The translations under genes were made by a program, and so were the position numbers. From positions 372,001-436,000 of the forward strand of contig CM044962.1 in NCBI GenBank assembly GCA_024516035.1: a stretch of DNA of 64,000 bases. Reading direction: 5' to 3'. How positions within the stretch are numbered: the first letter of the stretch is position 1; every line of letters begins with the position of its first letter. This stretch comes from Bactericera cockerelli (taxonomy: Eukaryota > Arthropoda > Insecta > Hemiptera > Triozidae). The notes below the pieces were generated by a model. The model searched no databases. It saw nothing but the letters and a program-made list of their open reading frames with translations, and had not been told where the DNA came from. Of the stretch, positions 33,701 through 44,574 are shown piece by piece.

Positions 33701-34617
33701 CGTGAGATAGGTATTCTGGCTTCTCATCTTCATGTGGCCCTTGCTTCTGATTCTGCTGATCCCTGTGCTTCTGATTTTGCTGATCCCTGTGCTTCTGATT
33801 CTGCTGATCCCTGTGCTTCTGATTCTGCTGATCCCTGTGCTTCTGATTTCGCTCTACGCGCTTCTACTCCTGGCCTGTGTGCTTCTGATTGCCTCTTTGT
33901 TGCCTACTTAGATGGCAGTCCTGTCTAATAATAATAATTCCGTGTCCGTGAGGTAGGTATTCTGGCTTCTCATCTTCATGTGGCCCTTGCTTCTGATTTT
34001 GCTGATCCCTTTGCTTCTGATTTTGCTGATCCCTGTGCTTCTCATTTCGGTTTACGTGTTTCTACTCCTGGCCTGTGTGCTTCTGATTGCCTCTTTGTTG
34101 CCTACTTGGATGGTAGTCCTGTCTGATTATTTAAGCTGCTTCTGAACGACCTGGAATTAATACGTCTTGGGCTTACTGCTGAAATAATGGGACTTTTATT
34201 TTATTTTATATTAAAATAATATAAAATAAAATAATTTATTTTATTTTATATTTTTATTTAATTTTAAATTTTTTATATATTTTTTTTTATATTTTATAAA
34301 TACTGCTCTATCTTTCTTATGACGTTGTGAACATACTCTTTGTATCAAATGCACAATAAAATTATCTTACTTACTTACTTACTTAATAGTCCTAATTGGG
34401 CAGTATAAATAAGGTGATATTATTTTCATTATTATTATCATAGTTATATATTTTATTCAAATTCTGATACATCCATCATCTTCTCGTTTTGAATCCAAGT
34501 TTGGAGACCTCAGGATATTATTATTATTATTATGATACGGTGTAAACCAGTGTAATCAGTGTAAACAGAAGAGTTTACGGTGTAAATCAGTTTAAACGGT
34601 GTGAGTACATATGAACA
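30730..34617. other. Myo18 intron, left part: SINEs and repeats
   Basis: It holds a 5S-type SINE fragment (30,888-30,952, -) and a SINE A (about 31,107-31,390) broken by a short AT-rich insert at 31,282-31,365. A SINE D (31,461-31,630) is flanked by the 19-bp duplication agacgtaatggtctcacaa (31,442-31,460 and 31,631-31,649). A 5S-type SINE lies at 32,290-32,465 (-). About 32,560-32,890 has imperfect tandem units (cttttgtgacatagtaacac, cattttgtgacataataact). A SINE B remnant lies at 34,150-34,430, split by a TTTTA-rich stretch. No exon seen. Confidence 0.6.
33290..34110 (+). repeat. Minisatellite with 246-bp higher-order unit
   Basis: A 24-bp unit (gcttctgattctgctgatcc plus ctgt) repeats three to five times inside a larger block that itself recurs at 33,463, 33,709 and 33,955 (start ggtattctggcttctca). 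Open frames of 64 codons with SADPCASD repeats come from the 24-bp periodicity and are not genes. Confidence 0.9.
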
Positions 34618-35860
34618 AGTCCAGCGTGTTGCATACCCTGCGCCTGCGCTATGCGTCTAATCCCTTGCCTCTAATACTCTGCCTCTAATCTCCACAGTGT
34701 AACCCCGCCCAGTACGACACGTGTGAGGACATCTGCTCCGCGCGGCATCTAAACGAGTCGAGCGTGTTGCATACTCTGCGCCTGCGCTATGCTTCTAATC
34801 CCTTGCCTCTAATACTCTGCCTCTAATCTCCACAGTGTAACCCCGCCCAGTACGACACGTGTGAGGACATCTGCTCCGCGCGGCATCTAAACGAGTCGAG
34901 CGTGTTGCATACTCTACGCCTGCGCTATGCTTCTAATCCCTTGCCTCTAATCTCCACAGTGTAACCCCGCCCAGTACGACACGTGTGAGGACATTTGCTC
35001 CGCGCGGCATCTAAACGAGTCGAGCGTGTTGCATACTCTGCGTCTGCGCTATGCGTCTAATCCTTGCCTCTAATACTCTGCCTCTAATCTCCACAGTGTA
35101 ACCCCGCCCAGTACGACACGTGTGAGGACATCTGTTCCGCGCGGCATCTATAAGAGAAAAACATCGAGATACCCTGCGTGTTGCATACTCTGCGCCTGCA
35201 CTATGCTTCTAATCCCGAGCCTCTTACACACAACATATTATCTCGTGCCTCTTATCCCTTGCCTCTAATCTCCACAGTGTAACCCCGCCCAGTACGACAC
35301 GTGTGAGGACATCTGCTCCGCGCGGCATCTAAACGAGTCGAGCGTGTTGCATACCCTACGCCTGCGCTATGCTTCTAATCTCGTGCCTCTAATCCCTTGC
35401 CTCTAATCTCCACAGTGTAACCCCGCCCAGTACGACACGTGTGAGGACATCTGCTCCGCGCGGCATCTAAACGAGTCGAGCGTGTTGCATACCCTACGCC
35501 TGCGCTATGCTTCTAATCTCGTGCCTCTAATCCCTTGCCTCTAATCCCTTGCCTCTAATCTCCACAGTGTAACCCCGCCCAGTACGACACGTGTGAGGAC
35601 ATCTGCTCCGCGCGGCATCTAAACGAGTCGAGCGTGTTGCATACTCTGCGCCTGCGCTATGCTTCTAATCCCGTGCCTCTAATCCCTTGCCTCTAATCCC
35701 TTGCCTCTAATCTCCACAGTGTAACCCCGCCCAGTACGACACGTGTGAGGACATCTGCTCCGCGCGGCATCTAAACGAGTCGAGCGTGTTGCATACCCTG
35801 CGCCTGCGCTAATATGATTCTAATCCCTTGCCTCTAATACTCTGCCTCTAATCTCCACAG
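34618..35860 (+). repeat. Tandem array of the exon-2 splice acceptor and exon start
   Basis: Nine successive copies of the acceptor ctaatctccacag with the exon start tgtaaccccgcccagtac have exon positions at 34,698, 34,836, 34,960, 35,097, 35,278, 35,416, 35,578, 35,720 and finally 35,861, the copy that continues into the full exon. Each unit (124-181 bp) holds about the first 110 bp of the exon and then the intron end, joined at tctaat. That sequence occurs both in the exon (ttctaatctcattc) and just before the acceptor (ctctaatctccacag). The upstream copies have no donor and run into stop codons. Confidence 0.95.
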
Positions 35861-36037
35861 TGTAACCCCGCCCAGTACGACACGTGTGAGGACATCTGCT
35901 CCGCGCGGCATCTAAACGAGTCGAGCGTGTTGCATACCCTGCGCCTGCGCTATGCTTCTAATCTCATTCACACGAACGCGGGCCCCACGGCCATCGTACT
36001 CAACCCTGTGGCTCCCCTAGCCATCTACTCGGACAAG
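35861..36037 (+). CDS. Myo18: Myo18 exon 2 seen
   Basis: 59 codons, phase 0, acceptor ctccacag, donor gtaaga. The start (CNPAQYDTCEDICSARHLNE) and the middle (SSVLHTLRLRY, then NAGPTAIVLNP) align with the myosin segment that in conventional motors reads ..EDM..LTHLNE.SVL..L..RY. It is preceded by eight decoy copies of its own acceptor. Confidence 0.9.
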
Positions 36038-37014
36038 GTAAGACCCGAGGTTGGGTGGAAGAGATGGCCATAAGGTAAGATGAAGGGTCGGTATAATAAA
36101 TAAACCTTTATTTGGAATAATACACAAATAAATCAAAATGAAAAGAGACCCAACACATGCTTGCGCACTTCGGGTCTCTTCTACTGAAATTTAAATAACA
36201 AAAAAACAATTTTAAGTATTTTATATATGTATATAATATTATTTTATTTAATTTATGTTTCTGTGCTTGTTAACTGTTATATGTTTATAAAAAAATAAAT
36301 GATGAAAAAGTATTTAAAAAAAAGTATAGGTACATCAGAATGGTTGATTCCAATTCAGTTTATTTGCTGAGGTACTGCTGAGAAAGGGTTGGTCTTCCTC
36401 TTTTACTTTGTCTTTAATCCCGCTCATGTGGGGTCGACATTTCTTACCAGCTGTCTCCAGGCAGTCTGGTCAATAGTAATATTAAAAGCAAACAACATCG
36501 AACGTTATTCTTTGTTTTGTAATGTAATGTTTGTAGTGGACTATAAACAAGAAGTAGACCAGAAGTCTAGCTGGGGGACTATAAACAGGGAGTATATCAG
36601 CAGTCTGGCTGGGGGACTATAAACAGGGAGTAGACCAGCATTGGCTTGGTTCTGGGGGCCCTTGTCAATTATTAGCCTCCTTGTAAAGACAGTGGTAGAA
36701 TTGCTGAGTCATTCCTCCACTGTCTGGCTACCATCGTTCACGATGACGCCACCCTATGATGATGATAATGTAATCAACAAAGTTATTATAGTCTGTCCCG
36801 GTTATAGCTCGTCCTGAACTGGATCAATATTAACTTTTAATTGTAATTAAAAGTTAATATTGATCTTTATTTTATTTTTTTGTACATACTTCTAAGTTTT
36901 TTTTTTTTTTTTTTTAATTTATTGTTATTAAAATTTGTTGATGATTGTTTTGTAAAAAAAAAAAAGTGTAAAAAAAAAACCACTTAGTGAAAATTCTCGC
37001 CCTCCTCCCCTCAG
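36038..37014. other. Myo18 intron: repeat H and AT-rich filler
   Basis: It contains a hairpin-repeat fragment just after the donor (ttgggtggaagagatggcc at 36,052) and repeat H at 36,536-36,765. A T-rich/A-rich inverted pair lies at 36,830-36,985, with ttaattgtaattaaaagttaat as a palindrome. No exon seen. Confidence 0.6.
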
Positions 37015-37215
37015 GTGGCCCAGTTGTTCAAGGGCTGCAGCAGCGAGGACACGCCCCCCCACATATTCGCCACCGCCCAGGCCCTGTACAGAAGTCTGCT
37101 GGGCACCCGCCGGGACCATGCTCTGGTGCCCATGGGCCGCTCAGGGGCGGGCAAGACCACCAGCATGCAGCACGCCCTCCGCTACCTCGCCCTCACTGCG
37201 GACTCCACGAGCAAG
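37015..37215 (+). CDS. Myo18: Myo18 exon 3 seen: P-loop
   Basis: 67 codons, phase 0, acceptor cccctcag, donor gtgagg. It opens VAQLFKGCSSEDTPPHIFA, and the ATP-binding P-loop GRSGAGKT is at exon residues 41-48. The Lys and Thr that hold phosphate and magnesium are kept. The Glu of the usual GESGAGKT is Arg here. Open frames in the other two phases are shadows. Confidence 0.93.
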
Positions 37216-38425
37216 GTGAGGCTAGCCATCAACTCGAGATATTACTTCAGTTTTTTTTTCATTTATTTATTACAATTATAATATGATACAGATTTTAAAA
37301 TGATTGAATTGTACCCTTTTTCAAAGTAAAAAAAAACTGTGTTGAGAAAGGGAAGTTTAAAAAAAAAAAAGTTTAAAGGTTAAAAGTTATCATATTTATG
37401 TTAATCACTTTCGTAATCACTGACTTGAACCACCGACCTCCAGGATACAAGTCCGCCGCATTGTAAAAAAAATCTGGTGTAAACATCACATGACTTTCAT
37501 TATCGTATTAGAAATGGGAACAGGACCACAAGCCACTGGTGACTCACAGGTAACAGTTAGCTAAAAATAAATGTCAAATTCGTAATCAGCACCTCAAAAT
37601 CATTGGATTTGATATGTCACAACCACCATCAACGATAAAAAATGAAAAAGTTGGTCTAATGGGGATCCTCGAAAATACCGGTAAATTGAAGCCGTGTTCC
37701 AAAAAGTTCAAGATGTCAAAAAAATTATCTGAGTACCCCTATTATTTTTTTATTCAAATAAAAAGTTGTTCTCTAATTTTTTTTTCATACATCTAACCAA
37801 TTCAAAGGAACGGCCCTGCGGCCGCAGAGTGCGGCCGATTTAAACCTAAAGGTTCGTGGTTCGTGCCGTATATAAGATCTATTTTCATGAAAAAATTCAA
37901 GTCTAGCTCTTACCGTTCTCGAGATATCTTGTTCACGGACAGAGAGACAGACGGACAGACACACGCACGCACCACTAATGGCCGAAAACAACTTTTTGGT
38001 ATCCTGAGGCTATGATTCGTCCAGAAACGTGAAAAACTGGGTAGGTTAAATTTTCGATGAATACAATACTTTCCTTATTATAGGATATGGAAAGTAAAAA
38101 ACTTAAACTTAGTAAGTGAAATGAAAAAAATCGTAATAGGCAATAGTCTCGTTCTTGCAGAATAAACAGAGAATTGTATTGTCAAGCAAGTTTGAGTAGT
38201 TAGGAAAGTAGGTAAAAAATACAAGGTAAAAAAAAAAAATGTAATGTCACGATTGTGATTAACACAAATATGATAACTCCTGGACATGAAAGGAGCCTAG
38301 ACATTGAATCTGGGCGTCCATATAATCCTCTCACCACCGTGACTTAGGTATCAATACCTAACTCACGGACACGGAATTATTATTATTATTATAACTCCTA
38401 ACTTTCCGACATGTATCCTCCACAG
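37216..38425. other. Myo18 intron: dispersed repeats
   Basis: SINE C fragment at 37,381-37,460 (-). About 37,495-38,100 is a repeat also found at 62,215-62,440 (aacagttagctaaaaataaa, ggtatcctgaggctatgatt), including an acagagagacagacgg run. A family F SINE tail lies at 38,281-38,395 (cctagacattgaatctggg .. ggaattatta). No exon seen. Confidence 0.55.
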
Positions 38426-38578
38426 ATCCTGACGCCAGACAAACTGAACGCCATCGCCATCGTGCTGGAAGCTTTCGGTCACGCCCGCACCTGTCTCAAC
38501 CTGAACGCCACCCGGGTGTCCCACATCTTCTCCCTGGACTTTGACATGACAGGCGCCATAGCCTCGGCGTCCATACAG
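38426..38578 (+). CDS. Myo18: Myo18 exon 4 seen: switch I region
   Basis: 51 codons, phase 0, acceptor cctccacag, donor gtaact. LEAFGHARTCLNLNATRVSH corresponds to the switch I segment (LEAFGNA.T..N.NSSRFGK in conventional myosin). Ser-Ser-Arg is replaced by Ala-Thr-Arg, again fitting a weak ATPase. Its 3' end starts the donor array that follows. Confidence 0.9.
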
Positions 38579-38712
38579 GTAACTGCTGACTCATAATACA
38601 GGTAACTGCTGACTCATACAGGTAACTGCTGACTCATCATACAGGTAACTGCTGACTCATAATACAGTTAACTGCAAACTCATAATACATGTAACTGCTG
38701 ACCCATACAGGT
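38570..38712 (+). repeat. Tandem array of the exon-4 splice donor
   Basis: About seven units of catacaggtaactgctgact (22-25 bp) begin with the true exon end (..tccatacag, donor gtaact). Four units keep the exact cag/gtaactgct junction. The last ones are altered (cagttaactgc, catgtaactgc, caggttgtt). Confidence 0.93.
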
Positions 38713-38867
38713 TGTTTACACCAGAGTAATATTTACTTTCCCAACTTCTACCGGCCTCAGTAGCTTGATCGATAAGGCTGGTCAGCTGGTCGCTGGTTCG
38801 CGTCCCAAGTTCAGTAAAAATTTAGCATAATTAACTCAAATACGATACATTTTATTTACTTCCCCAG
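38713..38867. repeat. SINE C, damaged, in Myo18 intron
   Basis: 38,753-38,845 has ggcctcagtagcttgatcga and a weak B box. The rest is a short pyrimidine-rich approach to the next acceptor. Confidence 0.55.
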
Positions 38868-39038
38868 CTTCTACTACTGGACAAGCAGCGTGTGGTGCGC
38901 AGGTCAGAGGGGGAAAGCAACTTCCACGTGTTCTACCGGCTCCTCTCAGGCGCTGACAGCACTCTGAGGAAGGAACTTATGCTGGACGCCATCACGGGCG
39001 GTGGGGAGGCGAACCAGTTTATCACACCCTACTCCAAG
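38868..39038 (+). CDS. Myo18: Myo18 exon 5 seen
   Basis: 57 codons, phase 0, acceptor ttccccag, donor gtaaga. [20 protein letters not shown] matches the myosin pattern ..SRVV....ERN.HIFYQL, which follows switch I. Confidence 0.92.
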
Positions 39039-40292
39039 GTAAGAGACAAACCTGTTACTACAAGGTTACTAAACCTTTTTTTTCTTTTACTAAATCACTT
39101 TTTCTTAAAGATGAGTGTTTCATAGCCAATTTTATTTCGTAGTCATGAAACAGGAGCTACTGTAGACGCTTGTGGTCTGTGTTGTAGCCTGTCCATCCCG
39201 TAGTATGCCTCTCCTCTGATGGGCGAGAAGTGACACAATACTTCCCATTTAGGTGCTGGGTCAACACGAGCGCACCGGAAGGTATCCCTTACAAACAACT
39301 GTAACCAAATTTTTAATACAAATTTTTGTCGGCACGAGGGATCGAACCCGGGACCTTCCGCATGGCAAGCGAGTGCTTAACCACTGAGCTAATCGCGCGC
39401 TCGAGTTACGTTTTTACGAGGCTACCCTTATTTTTAAATGTAAAATACTTAAATTGCGTAAAATCCATAGCGATTCAACGCGGCAATGCAGCCTGCATTC
39501 TTGGTACTCTACCACATGTCAGTGGCATGGACCATATATACAACCTGCAATAGATGTGATAGTGTACAAAAAAAAAAAAAAAAAAACTATTTGACTTTTC
39601 CTTAAATTGTAGTGCACCGGTCGGCAAGTGTTTAACGAGCTAGTCTGGAAATCTAGGTAGCGTTGGTTCGAATCCCACCCAGTGCATGAATTTTTCCTCA
39701 TTAATCTGAGTTTGTCGCCACATAATAATAAGACTCTAGGGGTTAGGTGGTAGAAAATGCTTTGAGCATCAACCTCGCCTGGTGGTTACCATCCACTGAA
39801 GGGTGTTGTTGTTGTGGTTTTCGTCAATAATTGGTTTGATCAAAAAGGACTGATATCAGGAAAGCGCCAATGATTCCTGTGGCAGTAAAAATATTCATTA
39901 TAGTTTTCCTATTTTAAATTCTAGCCGAACAAAAATAATTTGTCTCTTAAGGTGTTGAACTAATGATCTTTGATTTAATAAAATACTTATATTTCTGTCC
40001 AAATAATGATAATCTAAAAGTACAAAGCGAGTTTGAGTAGTTGTGATATTACGAAAGTGATATAAATATGATAATTTTTTTAATATTTCTTGTTATTGAT
40101 TCTTTTATTTTAAATTGTATTTTCATAGGTTAAATTAGGGTCTCAATTGTATAAAGGGTAGCTCCCGGCAATTCACTAAATAAATAAATATCTGACTTTT
40201 AAAAAAAATAAAGACATAGTAAACGCTGATTATTATCTAAGCACGGACGCGTAGCTCGAGAACTAACCTTAACCCCTTGGGTCCCCTTCCAG
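39039..40292. other. Myo18 intron: SINEs G, A, C-tail and a LINE scrap
   Basis: Family G SINE on the - strand (39,103-39,404). A LINE scrap encodes AIQRGNAACILGTL (39,472-39,515; the same piece occurs at 52,230-52,440 and 52,535-52,740, with a relative at 43,580). Family A SINE lies at 39,612-39,805 and a family C tail at 40,020-40,075. No exon seen. Confidence 0.65.
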
Positions 40293-40437
40293 CATGAGGA
40301 CAAGCAGAGAGGCCTCATGGACTTTGTGCGTCTGTGCGCCGCGCTCACCACTTTGGGAACCACTGAGGCCGAACTGAAGGCCGTGTTCTCCTTGCTGGCC
40401 GCAGTGCTGCATCTGGGCGCGGCCGGGGCCGTCAAAG
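40293..40437 (+). CDS. Myo18: Myo18 exon 6 seen
   Basis: 48 codons plus one base, acceptor cccttccag, donor gtaaga. The end FSLLAAVLHLGAAGAVKG corresponds to the ..I.AA..HLG segment of the motor's upper 50-kDa domain. Confidence 0.9.
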
Positions 40438-40673
40438 GTAAGAGACTGTTAAACATATTGGATCAAGTTTTATTTACATAGAATATATACAATACATAGA
40501 AAATGAAATTAATAGAACAAAACTTGATCAAGGGCGGTGCTAATGCCAACGGCATTCTCTTTCGTAAGAGAATACAGGGTAAGAGGACTATACATAGAGA
40601 ACGGACTAGCCAATCCTAACTGGGACATTAACTATTTTATGTCCTTTTAGGAGTAGGTAGGACATTAACTTCA

Positions 40674-40711
<38 letters not shown>

Positions 40712-42012
40712 CTTCTTGTATCCTAGTAATCTTTTTGTTTTTGTTTTTTATAATTTCATTGTATTTTACTGTATATATTTTTTGTTCTACCTAATAAACT
40801 TACTATAATAATAATAATAGCCAGGCTAGCTTGCAGTTCCCTAAGGGCTTAATGGGTTATAAAAAGGTCCCTAGGAAATTGTATTCAGTTATCTAACATC
40901 CAGGTTCAACTATAAGACATAAATGTATTTTTAGTCACCGTGGCCGAGTGAGTAAGCGTTTGGTGTCCTGAGTTCGATCGCCAGCGGGGCAGGATTTTTT
41001 CTGCTCTGTACTTCGATGTCCGGGGTTCACTCATACCTCGTGAGGAAAAATAAGTAGCTGCTTTAATGGCCAAACACAGCCAAAAATAAGATTTTGGGAT
41101 ATTATAGATACTGAAAAGTCCTAGAATTCTGCGCTACCCACTAAAATTGTGTTATAATAACACAAAGAAACACCTTAATTTATTATTATACACAACCAAT
41201 ACGACACCTCCGTGGCGTAATGGTTGTGACCACTGCCCGTAGCCCAGAGATCCCGAGTTCGATCTCCGGTTGGAGCAGACTTTTCGCACAGAAAATTCTG
41301 TTCCCTCCGAAAATGTGAGGCTGGCGGTTCCGGCCCTACCGAGGCTAGGTGAGGTTAATGTGGATAGCTGGTACGATTCCCAGCGAACGGAGGGTAAAAC
41401 CCCCGTCCTGTCTACCTTAAGTCGGACGTTAAAAACAAATAGGATCAATGGACATGAAAGGAGCCTAGACATTGGATCTGGGCGTCCATATAATCCTCTC
41501 ACCACCGTGATTTAGGTATCAATACCTATCTCACGGACTCGGAATTATTATTATTTATTATTTTCATTTATTTTTTATTTTTTTATTTTTTTTTTTTTAT
41601 TTTTTTTTTTTGGTTGAAGGCAGGAAAAAATCTTTTAAAGACACCCAGGTCATCCTGACTTGGGGTGTGGGATTTCCACCCACTAAAAACCCACCTTCTC
41701 AAAGAGCTAACCGCACCTGGAACCGAAAAATATCATTACTTCAAGTGCGGCGCTGTAGGACTCTACTGATTCCGTTGTAGGGCCCTCCCATCTCTCTCTT
41801 TTATAACTATGATTTCTCTCACCATTTTCTCTATACACTCCCAATTCTCTTTGCTCATCAACATTTCCTCTATTATATTCTCTACACTTAACACTCTCCC
41901 TAACTTTGTTTTCTTTTCTCCCTAACTATTTTCATTTATAAGTGTATTTAATTTATTAAAAAAAAAACAATAATAATAATAATGAGTCCACTCTGTTATC
42001 TTTCTGTCCCAG
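40438..42012. other. Myo18 intron: hairpin repeat and SINEs E and F
   Basis: A hairpin-type 3' end on the - strand (40,450-40,570, stem aatgcc/ggcatt). A T run at 40,680-40,711. SINE E (40,933-41,167; head tcaccgtggccgagtgag, ends cacaaagaaa). SINE F (41,205-41,545; head cctccgtggcgtaatggttg, B box gagttcgatctcc, ATT tail). The rest is AT-rich. Confidence 0.65.
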
Positions 42013-42287
42013 GCTCGAGTGGGGCCGGCGGGAAGTGGCAGTTCCAGTCGCCGGGGGCCGCGAGTAGGGCCGCCAAGGTGCTGGGCCTGGCCCCCGACTC
42101 CCTGGCCCGGGCCCTGTTCAGTCCCCAGGGCCCCGCTGCGGGGGGGGGCTCGCCTGGCTCCCCGGGGGGCGGGGGGGGGACGCTGGGACGGAGGACCGCG
42201 GGTTCGAGCCCCGGCGGCGGCGGGGGGATTGAAGAGGCGAGTGGCCAGGAGATGGTGGAGAGTTTCGCCATGAATCTGTACGCGGAG
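42013..42287 (+). CDS. Myo18: Myo18 exon 7 seen, with Gly/Ser/Pro-rich insert
   Basis: Two bases plus 91 codons, acceptor ctgtcccag, donor gtgagt. KWQFQSPGAASRAAKVLGLA and ALFSPQG match the MYO18 segment with AA.LLG and AIF. Then a glycine/serine/proline-rich stretch of about 40 residues fills a surface loop before EMVESFAMNLYAE. The third base of the loop codons is almost always G or C. Other open frames here are shadows of the GC-rich sequence. Confidence 0.88.
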
Positions 42288-43722
42288 GTGAGTTTATAAA
42301 AAGAATAAAGATTTAAACTTATCATTAATTGCTAAAAAAAAAATTATACCGTAAGAAATTTTACTGAAAAAATTTATTTATTTATTGAAAAGATGGAGCC
42401 TTATTATAAGGTCTATTTACATGATGTTTTTTTGTATAAATATAAAACTAAAGTAATAGATAAATTATTTGTGAGAAAAAAATCTTATGACTAGAAATAC
42501 CTATATAAAAAAAACTATCTATGACTATCTGTAATTCTGTATGCTTAAGAATATATAAAAACTCTTTATACCATCTTTTTTTATTATTTATACCATCTTT
42601 TTTTTAAATACACATCTACTACCATCTTTTTTTTAATACACATCATTATTATTATTATTTAACATTTTATTGGTCAACTACATGATACATTCAACAAAAT
42701 AAGACATGAAAAAAAAAAGAATACAATAGAATATGTAGTGAACCAAGGGGCGAGGTTAAAGCCTGTGGCTTTCTCTTCCTCCGAACCCCAACACATCTAC
42801 ACTTGATTTTAATAATAATAATTAAATTGAATTGAATTTCGTATATTTGTTTAAAGTGTATTACAAAACAGTTGCAAGCAACCTATAACATACTAAGATA
42901 TCAATATAAACAGTCATGAAAAAAAAAGACAGTCGTGAAAATAATAATAATAATACCGGATGTACCGGTTCATTTATTTAGGAGCATAGAATATACTAGA
43001 AATTACCTGGTTCATTCTGCCGAGGTGAGACTAAAAAGTCCCTTTATTTCGGCAGTCTAAACAAGATCTTGGTTATTTTCAAATTGAAACAGACGTTTTG
43101 CACATACATTTAATAGTGCAATGGTAGTGCAGTGTAGCAGCCTCCCTCTCTCTCTTCCTTTTGGACACCTCTGGATTCTATTGTATTCCAATACTATTCT
43201 CTTTAATTCTATTCAATTCAATTAAATTCTATTCTATTAGCTTTATTCTCTTTTTTGTTCTTGTTTCTTTGTTCAATCTATTTATTTTTTCTTTATAATT
43301 TCATTGTATTTTACTGTTTATATTTTACTTTGTCTTACCTGTGTAATGGGCACAATACCCTATTCCTCTAGCATGGAGGATTTTTTTTTACATTTTTTAA
43401 TTGTATGTTTTTTATTAATAAAAAAATAAATAAAAACAATTGTAAAGGATTCTTTGTCTCACCTAATAAAGCATAATACAATAATAATAGTAATATTCTA
43501 TTCCAATACTATTCTCTTTAATTCTATTCAATTCAATTAAATATCATACCTCATCCAACGTTTAAGCCTGGTCATTCAGAGGGGGAATGCAGCCAGCATT
43601 GCGGGCTCATTCCCCTTCACAAATTCATTGAGTGTTTGTGTTATAGTTCAATAAAAATTTATCATTCAATTAAATTCTATTCTATTCCAATACTATTCTC
43701 TTTAATTCTATTCTATTCCCAG
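42288..43722. other. Myo18 intron: hairpin repeat, AT-rich filler
   Basis: A hairpin-type 3' end on the - strand at 42,650-42,790 (stem aaagcc/ggcttt). A LINE scrap lies near 43,580 (cattcagagggggaatgc). A repeated ctattccaatactattctct block occurs three times (43,180, 43,500, 43,680), the last just upstream of the next acceptor. No exon seen. Confidence 0.55.
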
Positions 43723-43950
43723 GCATTCAACAGTGTAGGAGGCCTCATCAACAGGAGTCTGGCCTCCTCCTCCCACAGCGTCTGCTCCCTCCTCCTCGTG
43801 GACACCCCCGGCTTCCAGAACCCCGCCTCCACAGGCCTCAACCAGCTGGGGGCAGGGTTCAGTGACCTCTGTTTCAACTACCTGCAGGAGCGGCTGAGTC
43901 TCCTGTTTCACCACAGCAGTCTGGTGACGCCCAAGGATCTGTATAGCCAG
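43723..43950 (+). CDS. Myo18: Myo18 exon 8 seen: switch II
   Basis: 76 codons, phase 0, acceptor tattcccag, donor gtaact. SSSHSVCSLLLVDTPGFQNP places switch II at DTPGFQNP, where active myosins have DI.GFE. The change matches the MYO18 class. It ends SLLFHHSSLVTPKDLYSQ in the relay helix region. Confidence 0.93.
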
Positions 43951-44252
43951 GTAACTGTGAAACACTTTTTTTGTCTGGGGGACTATAAACAGGGAGTAGA
44001 CCTACATTGGCTTGGTTCTGGGGGCCCTTGTCTATTATTAGCCTCCTTGTAAAGACAGTGGTAGAAGTGCTGAGTCATTCCTCCACCGTCTGGCTACCAT
44101 CGTTCACAATGACGCCACTCTATGATGATGTTTTATTTTTTTTTATGAAACAATTTTCACCACTAAAGTGGCAGGTTTTATTTAAAGAATTATGTTATAT
44201 TTAGAGTGTCGTAGTGCCTTATATAATATAGAAATCCCTTTCGCTCCCGCAG
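43951..44252 (+). repeat. Myo18 intron: repeat H
   Basis: Repeat H copy with one head unit (43,972-44,130). The remainder is AT-rich. Confidence 0.7.
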
Positions 44253-44574
44253 GAACACATCGAGATTCCCGGCCTCGATCTCTCGGACGCGGACGACGAG
44301 TTCTCCTCCCCCTCCGCCCTCGTCTCCCTCCTCGACAACTCCCCCTCCCCTGGCCCCGCCTACAACTCGCTAGGCCACGCCCACTCACAGGACAGGAAGC
44401 CGCCTGGGCTCCTGTGGCTGCTCGACGAACTCACTTCGGGTGGAGTCGGCTCTTCGCCTTCGTCGCCCCCGACGTTTCCCGATCTCGTGTTCGGCAATTT
44501 CTCCGAGAAAGAATACCACGGACTGTTGCGAAAGGCACCCGGCGCCCACCACTTCATTGTGCAGCACAATCTGG
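44253..44574 (+). CDS. Myo18: Myo18 exon 9 seen
   Basis: 107 codons plus one base, acceptor gctcccgcag, donor gtgagt. EHIEIPGLDLSDADDE and GLLWLLDEL align with the MYO18 segment holding E.IE..F.DLE and GLLWLLEE. The middle is low-complexity Ser/Pro/Asp-rich. Its last 14 bases seed the donor repeat array that follows. Confidence 0.9.

Noticed and set aside
33488..33928. Protein with SADPCASD repeats
   Set aside because: The frame is a by-product of a 24-bp minisatellite and recurs identically in the next 246-bp block.
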